From Ectocarpus siliculosus (Eukaryota > Sar > Phaeophyceae > Ectocarpales > Ectocarpaceae), in contig FN648398.1 of NCBI GenBank assembly GCA_000310025.1, positions 334,237 to 398,236 on the forward strand: DNA of 64,000 nucleotides, in the 5' to 3' direction. Position 1 is the stretch's first letter. The number at the start of each line of letters is the position of its first letter. This document shows positions 45,839 through 57,700 of this stretch, in pieces. A program made the position numbers and the translations under genes. The notes beneath the pieces are model-generated. The model ran no database searches, had not been told where the DNA came from, and saw only the letters and a program-made list of their open reading frames with translations.

Positions 45839-48255
45839 ATTTAGACGAATGAGAAATGCGTCATAGTGGTTGGAAAGGCAATCCGCAGACGCAGGAGGTG
45901 GAACGGCTATGCATGGAACAGAACCACTGACTGTCGAGCGTGCTGAGCCGCAAGCCAAAGCTCCAATGGCACAGGGGGGTCGTCGACCGTACGGTGGCGC
46001 AATCGCTTCGCACGAGTGATCACCAATGAATGTGGTGCCTTCCTACTTTGCCACAGGTGGAGGAGAGGGGGGCCAAGACCTCAGGCGTTGGGACTGCCGT
46101 GCGCTCACTCAAAACGCGATGATGGCAACCTACGGCTACTACGATAAGAAAACGCAAGCACGATCGTCGATTGGAAGATGATTGTTACCAGCCTGAGGTT
46201 TTCGCGCCATCGAACTGTCGACTGCCCCCCGTGCCGTTGGAGCTGTCCGCTCAGCACGCTCCACCGTCAGTGTTTCTGGCACATGCATAGAGTTTCCGGC
46301 CCCTGCGTCTGTTGGTCACGTCTTCACCAACCACGCCACCATTGACATTAAATTTGTGGAAGCCCATATCCCCCTACTAAAACTCCTTCATAGATGTGGT
46401 GTAGTTCTTGAGGACAATACAACGAACGGTTCGCCGACTTGAGTACGGGTGTTGTACACCAAATTTTGTTGGATATGTTTTGTTGGCCTTGCTCCTCGGT
46501 GTAGAGAGCAGCCGCGGTTGAAGCAGGTTTCAGTACATGGCAATAACCCCTACCCGTCCACGGCTAGCTTGAGGTATATTTAAGGTTGAAAAGATCTTGA
46601 AGTAACATCCATGATAATTCTACATTGAAGCGAACTCGACGACGACAGGGCTATTGAAGGAGCTCTCAAGATTCTGCAACAATCAGCCCTCGCCCAACCC
46701 CGGTTTGTGCCTCGACGTTTTCGCATGAACATGGGTGGCGAGTCTGTTGCTTGAGTCACTATGTGGTAAACCGTCCGTTTTCTCGGTGTCAGTGGTGTTC
46801 GCCAAACTTGGATCACACAGTGCCCTAAGTCCTTGATACCTACCGGACACCCCCCGCCCAATCATGTTCTTCGCATTGCTCGGGATGGCAGGTATTGTGA
46901 GGACATCGAAATAGAGGAAGTAATTTGTGCCACAATGTCCGCGACGGCTAGGGGCGCGGTTTTAGAGGTGCGTTGGCGCTCCTGCGCCACACACGTCTGC
47001 TGCGCGCCATAACGCAACTATCTGAAGCTGGTGACGTGCGGAGGAAGCGTTTAGGATCAACAACAACCTGTCCGAAGGCGTCTTCGTTTGTGTGACGTGA
47101 GCTGCTGATCAAAATGCATCCTTCATGATACGGCCCTCCTCGCGACCAAGACCATGGGCGTGCGGCCTCGTCTAACAACGCACCCGACCCAACCTAAGGC
47201 TTACCTTCAAGACCTAAGTCAGCATTGAGCCACGGTGGCCTTGAATAGTTTTCTCTTCATGTCGGAGCCAAGAGGCAACGCGCACTTCTAACGTATTCTA
47301 GCCCAACAACGGGTGGAAGGGAGGCCGAGGATATCTCCGCTCCCACGGAAACAGACACAGACGGAGAGAAGCACCCTGAACGCCTAGAAACCGTAAAAAT
47401 GTGACGCCGAGAGTAGGACGCGATTGCAGTCGGTGTCCCCAGCAACGCTGTGTACGATAAGATCGACGCACAGATATGCGGAGTGTCTGGTAACCTCACT
47501 CTAGGCGTGATACCGCTCTGTTCGGCGATCGGTGTGAAGGATGCCAAAGCCGTCTTCAAAGTAAAAGGTTCAGAAAAACAGTGTCTATTGGGTCCTGACC
47601 GTTTTGTCCGTAAGAGGTGTCCCAAGTGGCCCATAGGACACCCATGCGACGTGTGAGATGCGTAGCCCTAGCCCTAACCCTCAGGGTGGGACAATGTTGG
47701 TCTCAAGATTCCTATCCACACGCCCTGCTCATGGACGCCCGGGGACGTTCCATGGGCCGTTCCAATCGTCTAATGGACCATCCGATGGGAAGTACCAATA
47801 ATATCAAGACCAGCTCGTTTGAACGCCTTTTGGTGTCGTACTCCCTGATTTTTTCATCGGAACAAACAACATCAAGTTTCCTCTGACCACGCCGAGAGCT
47901 ACAGCTACCACTTTGCTCTAGGGCTGTGCCCCATCAGAACCTACCGCCTCGTAGTCGAACGGCCCACACACATGTTGCGGCTGCGATGCCTAGAGCGCAA
48001 AAAGAACGAAACAAACGTAGCAAGCGTTGTAGTGTGTGTTTTTGTGTTGTGTGGCATCAACTGCCCTAACCGGCCGACATATGAAAATACGTCAGTGTGT
48101 CAACGGGTGTGAAGCCCGAGACGCCTGACCCGAAGAAGTCACTGGCGCATAATGGAGCATAGACAAACTGTACATCAAAGCCTATCCGAAGCTAGGATAT
48201 CATAAAACGCAGCGCATTCCACAAAGAATCGCACACATCCTTGTGGTGACATCGC
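45839..48255. other. No gene recognised
   Basis: Short frames only. Near 47.25-47.65 kb both strands are open over the same bases and neither yields a recognisable domain. The sequence from 48.26 kb onward is a LINE fragment, so parts of this stretch may be older, unrecognisable portions of the same element. Confidence 0.35.
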
Positions 48256-48259
48256 TACG

Positions 48260-48705
48260 ACGTGTGTCTCCACCACACTCGACCTGCCCCTACAGCGTCA
48301 CGGCGGCCGAATCTTCTTCCATGGGATGATCGAATGCCTCAACCTGTGGAAAAGGGGTCAGCAGTGTGCAGGCTGGCTGGCCAGGCGTGCCCAACTTGTG
48401 GCAACGTTGTCCGTCCAACTGCACACCCCGAGAAAAGAAGCACCGCTGGATCTTCCTTGGCCTTCATGTCTGAAAGGAAGAAGACCTCAAGCTTTTTTCC
48501 GCACCGCCTCTCCTCCCCCTTTACCAAAAATGATCGTAGACGATCTCCTTCCTCTGTCTATGAAGAGACATCGATAGGACATGTCGCGAAAGACTTCTTT
48601 TTGCCACCTTCGGCGAAGTATGAAGGAACAACTGGCCATCACTGACCAATCCTGTGGGAACAATGCTCCGTCCTCCCGAGGACGCGCGAAAACATGAGCA
48701 CGCCC
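48260..48705 (+). pseudogene. LINE 3' fragment related to those at 11-13 kb
   Basis: Around 48594-48700 the DNA matches 11800-11890 and 13245-13345, with shared words such as 'ccaccttcg', 'gtaggaa.gaac' and 'cctgtgg.aacaa', and 'gaggacgcgcg' shared with the second. The frame reads 'AVCRLAGQACPTCGN', containing CX2C pairs that might be a relic of the zinc-knuckle region found near the C-terminus of some LINE proteins. It is short, interrupted and 5'-truncated. Confidence 0.45.
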
Positions 48706-48709
48706 CCCC

Positions 48710-51700
48710 CCTTCCTTTGTCTCCAACGTGATTTACCATGTCCCTTGTAGAACGCTATTTGCTGCCGAATCCGCGTCCGCACTCATCACCAACCACATGA
48801 CCCCCCACCTCCCGGACTCCTTCTTCTCCCCTCCACCCGCCAGGTTACACAAGACCCCCTGCTCCCTGTGTACCCTTTCTTTCACTTGGGGTTTCCCACC
48901 TGCCCATTCGATTTGTTGACGCCTCACCCTGCGCCCCTCTCTTCCTGGTACGACGCACCCTCACCCCTACTGTAGTGAGCCCTAAAGCCCGACAGTACCA
49001 CTAAAGCCGTTTCCCGGATGAACGGTTGCGTTTACCGGCGTGCTCCCCACTGTTATCAGAATTGATATATCGTACATTCACACACCTCGGCTGGCATAAG
49101 TCTCGTAGGCCACCTCTCTTTCTGTTTCCCCCCGACCTGTGGCGCCCCACCCCCTTTTGCCGTCTTCTCTTTTGCCCGAGTGCATCATCTGTACTTCCAA
49201 CCATTCCCGGCTTACTCCCGCTCCGCCCCGTAGGCTCCCTCCTACCTGCATGGCATCCCTTCTCTTCCTCCCCTCCACCCCATGCTTTATCGCTCCACCT
49301 CTCTGCTGGCACTTGGTACATCGTGACTACAGCTTTACTCTCATAATCACCCCCCCCCTCACGTCTAACAGGAACGGTTTCAGCTCGCTCTGTGCCCTGA
49401 TGCCACCCGCTTCTGCGTGCAACATCTCGCCCGATGCTGTGTGCCCGAAGCGAGTTTGTCCCGGTGGAAACATTCTTCATCACTATGATCCTGATCACTT
49501 GGTCTGATAGTTCCCATCCATACGGCATCCTACGGGACGTCCTACGCCCCCCTTGGGGACCCCCATGAAAACGATCCGGCTCCCATGGGGAAATCGAAAC
49601 GAACCCCATGTACTTCTGCAAGTATTTTTATCGCATCCCGACGCGATCTGAAACACCGATGGGCGTTGTCACTTGCACAATTACTGCACCCGCAAGCATG
49701 CGCAACTACGACCTCTGGCTGGGCAGGTGGGCGCTTGCTGTGATGTAAAGTGGTCATTGCATTGCTCGAAACATTCGGACAGAAGATATTGCTAGCTACA
49801 AGAGACCTACGGAGCCGCAGCGAGAGAAGATCGCTGAAAGGGGTTGAGGTGAAACCACCCAAAACGAGTCAGTGGGGGTGAAGGATCCCGTAATCTGCAA
49901 AGCTTCGGGTACCTGTATAGTGAGTGGACCTGGGGGCGTTGATTCGCCATGCTGCGTGAGTACCCCCCCCGACAGATTGTTGAGCAAACAACGCCTCATG
50001 GACGTACTGAAGTACTGCAGCAGTTGTCTCCTTCCAGGCGTTTTGCACTACGGTCGTTTGTTCATGCTCACGAGAGAAAATGCCTTGACGGACGGATTTG
50101 TTTAAATATCATTCAGTTGTAATGGACGTCCAGGACCGTCGATAATATTGTCTTGGCTCGTGTCCGCGGGCACTCGTTGGTCCTCCTGGTGGGTTTACAG
50201 CCATTCATCGCGAACGCGGGAGAGCATTGTGTGTTCGGAACCTGGCAGTCTGAATTGTTCCCAGGTTGTGAACTTCATGCACTTGTTGTACACTAAAACA
50301 TAAGTGCGCCGTTGGATGCTGAACCGAGGAAACACTGAGAAGAACACCGGGATGCGGGAGCTGACCAGCGGGAGCTGACCAACTGGTGGTTGGTACTTGA
50401 GGTCAAGGGATGGCCGAAATGTGCCCGAGAGCACGGACCGCAACACAGATGAAGTACAGTCTAGGCAGCAGTAGTAGCAGTTTCCAGTATCAACTGTTCG
50501 TTTGTGTACAATATGAAGAATGGGTACGATCGACTTTTTGGACTGACCGGACGGTGTTGTTGTGTTTCTTCTGCATTCGTCTGTATTGTAGGCAAAGGCT
50601 AACCCATTATTCTATGCATATGAGATACCAGTACTCAGTGAGCGGCTGCTCGGCTGCTAATGGAAGTAGAAGTTAGACTGTATGGTAGTGTAGTTGTAAT
50701 CCAACACTCGCACGAGGAGAGCTATCAAAACCCTCAACCTCCGCAGACTATGTATTCATCGTATGAAAGGGCCACGGTGGCCACCCACAGGTTTTTTGAG
50801 GTTTTTTGACGCTCAAACTTCGAATTGTTTCCTTCGACAACAGGTGGATGAAGGGGTCAGATAACAAGACTCCACTTGTAGCTGTGTAGACTATGTATGT
50901 ATATGCATACAAAACATGTCCAAAGGCAGGAGACAGCGTTCACGTATCTTCAGTACAAACAACTGCTGTACCTGCGGCAAAGAGGGCACAGACCGAGGAG
51001 AGCAAACACGCGCGGCGGGCGTAAAATTACATCCACCCGCCACGGGAATGCGTGCCAACTCGTCTGTCTGTAACCATGCTGCGTGACGCTATGAGTACGG
51101 GGCTGCCTGCCCGTAAGCACCACATGGATTACTCACAACGACAATGGCTTGACCACAATGATCTGTCAAATGAAAACTCTCCGCCGCTGCGTGATCGGTC
51201 TATTCCGAAATGATTGGCTGTTCCAAACTGATGCAGTCAAGTGTCAAGTGTCGGGTCGTACACATTATGCATACAATATGTCTACAGAGCATTCTACACA
51301 TCTTCCCTACCAGCTAAAAAACTGCAAGCAACCCATCAACCATCAATCATCTACCTACCGCCGCCCACCGACCGACCACCCCGACCTTCGTCGCCATCCA
51401 CCACACGCAGCACATCAAGGCCTGCCTTGAAGCAAAAAAGAGGAGGGAGGGAAGTCGACTCCTCGGCCTTCCACGCATTCAAAGTCTCTACAGCTACAGC
51501 AGTAGTACTGCAATACAACAGCAACTGACCCGGAAGAGCAAACGCGGTGGACTTGACTCACGACACAGGCAGAGGGCACACAGAGGTTTCGCAGGTGGGG
51601 ATCGAGAGAGAGAGAGAGAGAGAGGGTGAGAGTGAGTGAGCTTGAAACCCCACGTCGTCCCTTAGATCGCCCAAACATGGGCGTGGGGAGGTACAAAGTG

Positions 51701-54248
51701 AAGAACGCCCCCTAACCCCCAACCCACAGGTACACGAGACAAAGAGGCGCGCACGTTTTTTGCACGTTTTGTCCGACGCTCATTATACTTTTTCTGTTCT
51801 ACCCGCCACAATCAGACAAGGTGAGACGGCAGTGAGACTCCCGGACGGGTGGTGTAGCGTCGGCGTTGTGCCGCACAACTGCGTTGGGCAGCCCGTAGCG
51901 TGAAGGGGCCTACATGCGATGGAAACCGCCAAGGCACATCATCTCTGCCTCCTCCAGCTTGCAGTTGGAGGAGCGAACGCGCTCATGCGTCCGCACCAGT
52001 CATCGGAAAAAAGAACAAAAATATGTACCCATGATCAATTAATTATCCGGACGCGGTGCGCTGTACCATGTAACTATTTGTGCCAGGAGAATAGGGTTTG
52101 ACACGTAGCATATGCCTGACGGCAGCGCTCCTACTTCCTGGGAGGTTGCACACCACGCAACTTTGGGGGGAAAGAGAGTTGCATCATGGGTATTGTCATC
52201 ATACGCATTCAGATGATGCGCAAGCTGCTTTTTTTATTTTATTTTGCATTCGAAGTTTGATGGAATGTTGCGCCGCTGGAAATGCATAGACTATCATACG
52301 AGCATTTTCGTCGGGGTGTCTCTCTCTAAGGAGTTCGGAATTGGTCGCAGAGTTCACGCAATGGTTACCACACATCTTGTGCTGTTTGAGGTGCGTTGTA
52401 TTGGAGCTAACGCACGGTGTGGGTAGAAACTAGAAATATCCTCCGCGACCGTACTCATTGTGCTGCCACGAGCAGCTGCCGCCAGAAGTAAATGCGGCGA
52501 AGAATAAGTGCACAGAGGTATATACATACCATTACTGCTGTAGACCCGACAGAGGGGAAAAAACGTAACAAATAAACAGCTGGCGGCAGTACACTTTAGT
52601 AGACTAATTGGCACCCGTTGGGGTTGTGTACGGAACTAGGCGCGCTCGTTTTTTGTCGATAACATTCTTGCCACACACTGAAAGCTACACGTCTTTTGGT
52701 CCCGATCTAGAAGTGCGAAAGGTTGTGCTTACATTCGCAAGCATTCGCAAATGAAAGCATCGGGACAATGAATACAACCACTAGCCGTCCCTGCACCCCT
52801 CGTTTGAATGTGACTTACACCTAAAATCATGTTGCGTGTATTGTAGCTGTACATGATACCCTTAATTTTCACGCAGGGGTCGTGTTCAAGCGCTGTGAAA
52901 GTCAGTCTATTACAGCAGTAGGTGCGTGTGAAATGACTGGCACATCCATTCATCATTTACAAAGCAAAGGTGTTGGGCCCCTTCCGTGTTTTGGAATCGT
53001 CACCCGCGCATCAATCCAATGTCGCGTTGATGGTCTCTCGTGATTCATATCGGTCGCCGCGGTACACACTAAAGTAACGACGTGCACGGTAGCAGGTGGT
53101 GAAGAAATCAACCTTCCAACGTTCCTCCTACCATCGCCCGCAACGTGTATATTCGTCGTCTACAACCATCGCCCCCTGCTGAACGCAAACTCGCAGGGTA
53201 AATCCTATCCTGACCGCCACGATATCCTCTTGTGGTGGTGCGTTGTGCGGCTTCGTCTCCGCAGCGAGGTCCAAAGATGTCGATTTACGGAGCGCCATCG
53301 CATTTCAGGCCAGTAACGGGGCTTCCCATCGGAATCAAGGACAACACCGACGAGCTCAAAGGACAGAAGAGGTAGCAAAAAGCGAAAACCGCATTTTGAC
53401 AAGCGTTCGGGGAACGCTTTGGCGTTTTCGTGCGCTTTCTCCGGTGTTGAGGCACGAATGTATCCGGCAATAGCTGCCCAGACTTGGACTGAAAACGTTT
53501 TGATGGAGGATGTGTCTTCCAGTGTGGGCGAGTATATCTTATGTTGTTTGACCCTGCGAAGCATAATATATCGCCGTTGGAGCAGGCCGAGCAAATGCTA
53601 GATGTACACATCAACATCACGATAAAATCAGTTGGGGATAAAATGAGTCATGGTTTGTTTGCCGCTCAGAGAGGAGGACGAGGCGCCCAAGACTTCGTCG
53701 GAGACCACGCGCTCGGCAGATAACGCCACCATCAACAGATCAAACAGCACCAGGCAAACCTTTGGCGGCGCTGGGAGGGTCCAATTTTGTCGGGACGAGA
53801 CTGTCGACAGTTTGTGGTGAGTAAAAAAGACACGATGAGACGGCTGGTATTCCGGACAAAAGACCCCCCCCCCTTTTCGGCGGGCACTAGCAGCCTGTTT
53901 CGTGATGTGGGTACGACAGATCCGCGCGAGGAAACGCTTTCCGGAGCGGCCCGTCTGGCTGAAGCGCCTCGCAAGAAATAAGAATAAAACTCGACTGGTC
54001 TTTGCGTTCTGGATATCGACCCTGCCTCGAGGCTGACTGATATCGGGACTGCTGTAGGCCGAGTGATTATCGCAAGCACTGCTGTCCGCCACGAAACACC
54101 ATCAGTGGCGCGGCTACCAGGTCTGTTGTATCACTTGGGACTCAACTTCTGACATAGCGAAAATCACGCCACAACGGCTACGGAATGAGAAGCGGCTCCA
54201 TTAATCAAAGTGTCATTCAATGTGGAAACAACAAAAACAACAACAACA

Positions 54249-54284
<36 letters not shown>

Positions 54285-54700
54285 ACGGCGACGACGGCCA
54301 AAATGTCGTAAGGTTGTGACACTTTGGTCATTGTTGATGTCATACATTGTACGCACATTCCTCAACGGAGGAATCGGGTTTTTCTCCACTTGTGGAAGAA
54401 CATGGCTCGTCGAGTGTTGGAAGAAGCAATAACTTGATTTCCGTAGCACACGGATGGACGGATCGATCGGCAATCTGTCAAGCTCGCGTGTGTATGAATA
54501 GTGTGTTGAACCCACTCTGCCCCCCTCTCTCCGAAGAAAAACGACGAACGAACGAGGTTACGAAAAGGCGGGAGAGAGTGATCCCCTTGAGAGCGCACCC
54601 AGACGTCGAATTGAGCAGTCTCGTGTCAGAAAGCCAACGAACGTTGTTGACCCGAAACGGACGAGATGCGTTGTGGGGAACTGCGTTCAACCAGTGAACT
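48710..54700. other. No gene recognised; scattered simple repeats
   Basis: A minus-strand frame at 49001-49621 (206 codons) and another at 49542-49862 are open but low-complexity or featureless. A (GA)n run lies at 51604-51625. A (CAA)n-(CGA)n-(CGG)n compound microsatellite lies at about 54229-54300. TACAGCAGTA or its complement occurs at 51495, 52533 and 52911. A stretch near 53660-53820 reads 'EEDEAPKTSSETTRSADNAT' in one frame and ends at a good donor 'gtgagt'; it could be an upstream exon of the membrane-protein gene starting at 54731, but its phase (2) does not match. Confidence 0.35.
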
Positions 54701-54730
54701 ATCCGCCGCCCCCTCCCCTCCGCCATTCAG

Positions 54731-57700
54731 GCCCCCGCATGAGACGGTAACGGCCGACCGGTGCAAGGCCAACGTAGCGTGGGTGGCGTTACTGGGCGGG
54801 GTCATCTTCTGGGTTGTGAAGCTGGTCGCGTGCAATCGTTCTCAAAGGTTGAACCCTCCCGTCAGGATCTATGAAAAGGTAACAAGAGCGAAAGAAAAGG
54901 GGCACACGTGGGAGAGGAACAAGAAGAACAGAAATAAGAAAAGGGCGTAGTCACAGGTTGAACCCTCCCGTCAGGATCTATGAAAAGGTAACAAGAGCGA
55001 AAGAAAAGGGAGACACGTGCGAGAGGAACAAGAAGAACAGAAATAAGAAAAGGGCGTAGTTTTGGCTGCCTCTCGTACAAGATTGAGACGAGGTGTCAAC
55101 AGATCCCCGGGGGAAGGGATGTGATGAAGTAAGGCCGCGGGAGGGTACACCGTTCTGTCGCGAGATTTCGCTGGCACAGACAACCGCTTCTACGTCTTTA
55201 TCTATCTGCATCTACATAGGAACAGAGATGGGGTTGGTTTTCATTAGTTAATCATTTATCTAGGGTTTAAAGAACGACGAACACCATCGGCCCCCTGCTC
55301 GTCCTTGTTCATTATTGTAACTGGTGCGACAAGCTTTTGATACCATCCCGCCTCACAGCGCAAACCACCCCATCCAACCGTTTTTCCGAAACATCCAACG
55401 CGCGTGCGTGCATGTAAATTTGATCGGTGTGCAGGCCGAGCCCTTCGGCTTTCCGGACGTGGCTCTTTGTCCTACCGCGGGGGGGGGGTGCGACGCGGGA
55501 GACCCCTTGCAGTGCCTGGAAGGCATGCAGCTCTTCGTCTCTGCTCTGTCGGTAAGGATGACCCCCCCCCCCCCCCCCCGATATCTGCGGTACATGTAAA
55601 AGCGAGGGCTGTGTACGACACGCGTGAGCAGAACACTCCGCTCTGGTCGTGCCGCAACCGACTCATCGAGGGATTTCCACCCTTCGGGTCGTTGCTTCAT
55701 TTGTTTCCGTTTCGCGCGACTGGAGGGTGCAGAACTTCCCCAGGGCTAGGTTTTGATTTCTCTGGCAGCTACTGACAGCCACTGCCGTAGAGGTTTTTGG
55801 TTCTTCTTGTCCAGGCATCGCACATGAAGTTGTTCACCGTAGTCCCTGTTCGTGGTTGTTTTCAAGCCCGAATACGTTGTTGTATTCTGTGCCAATAGAA
55901 GCGTGTTCTGTTAGTGTGGCACACAGGGTGTGGACGATGACGCCGCTGTCCCGACATACAATTGTACACAGGCTAGCTATTCGTCGTTCACATGTTTTTC
56001 GGATTGGTGTTTATTGTCGATAGCAAGAGGCAATGGTTGAAATCCAGTATGTGGGCTGTGGCGGTCGATGCCCATCGCAATTTTCGACGGGGTGTTGAAA
56101 CCGTCCCTTTCAACATTTTTTTCTCTGTCGTCCGTGGTGCCAACCCAGGGGTTCGAAGACGACGCGGAATCGTTTACTGCTTCGTTGGCAACACCGACCG
56201 TAGCCCCAGCAGCCGCAACGGCCCCGTCGCCGTCGGCGGCGGCTGCGGCGGCGGCGGCGGCGTCCGGAGGGACCCCCCCACCGACTGCTGCAGCAGCCGC
56301 CACAACGACAACAACAACAACAACAACAACAACGATAACGGCAGCAGCAGCGACAACGACGGCGTCAGAAACAGCCACGGCTCAGCTGGCGGCGATGATG
56401 GACACGACCGCGCACTCCTGGTGTCCCACGATCCCGCTGTCGAGGCTGACGGTGGACTGGGAGGGGATCGCCTCCGGGGACGTGCAGTCCCTGCATGCTT
56501 CCGTATACGTGAGCTTCTTATCCTTAGGCTACACCGGTTCGGCCATGACGCTTATGTTCATGTTTTTATTGCACAAAAGCGGTACGACGAGGTACACCTC
56601 CCCACCCTCCACCCTGAATTCGGAAAAAGTTTGGCAACACGAAACGCACAGGGAGGGGGGAAGGCAGAACTGCGAGTCACTTCCCGTGCTCCAAACGAAG
56701 TCTTGGGACGACAATGGAGTCCTTCCATCGTAATCCGGATCGAAGACCTTGACGTAGAGAGGAAAGACCACGGGGGCTCTAGGTGCAAACTGTGGGGTGA
56801 GGGTCGCCGAAAGGAATGACGAAAATGGGAAATACATGTGAACCAAGAATCGTGCTGGAATGGGAGTTCGCCCGGCTGTGTTGCACAAAACGTTGTTTGT
56901 GTTGACCAACCGAGATCACAGTTTGTGATCAGGTTCTGTGCTTTGGCTGTGGCGTGTGTTGCGTGTTGTCCTCAGGGGCGCGAGCCTTGCTCTTCAGTGA
57001 AACGGTCAAGCCCTCCCCTGAGGGAACCCCTAAGGGGAGCACCGAAACAGCAAGATCAGACACGTCTGCGGGTACACAAATCCATCTTTCCAATATCCCG
57101 GCCTCTCTCATGGGTCACCGGGGAAGGGTGGGTGGGAAGATAATTATACGGCGTCCGCTCGGCGTCCAACGCTGTACACACATGGTCAACATATCCGTAT
57201 GCAGCAGCCAAAAGTCCCCAACACGTCCGAATTATTTTGCCTTTTCCTGGGTTCATTTTCGATTCTTCCAGGTGAACAAATGAACAACACAAAAATACGT
57301 AACAGGGTTGTTGTTGGCCCCGTGCAAAAATCGCGATGACCCAATCAATGACAGGTTTTGTGGTCAGACGAGGTCGCCGAGACCCCGGTGTCGAGCACAC
57401 GCCAGTTCATCAACACCTTCCTTGTCGGTGAAGGAGATGAAGACGACGACCTTGACTCAGAAAACGCGGTGGCGACGCTGGCGAGGCTCCCGTACGACCG
57501 GATCTCCGTCGACGCCACGAACGCGTCCGAATCCATCACGGTCGTCTCCAACGATGTGGTGAGCAGGTGACAGAGGAACAACTCGACACGCACACCCCAC
57601 CGGTGCACATTTGTTAATAGGGAAGGGAGTGTTTCGGACGAGAGTCGTTGTTCAATCAGTCAGCCGGAGGAAAAAGAAAGGACGGCGATGTAGTGGGTGG

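Noticed and set aside
49001-49621. 206-codon minus-strand frame as a gene
   Set aside because: Gly/Arg/Ser-rich low-complexity translation, no domain, no splice context; the plus strand is pyrimidine-rich and also open over parts of it.
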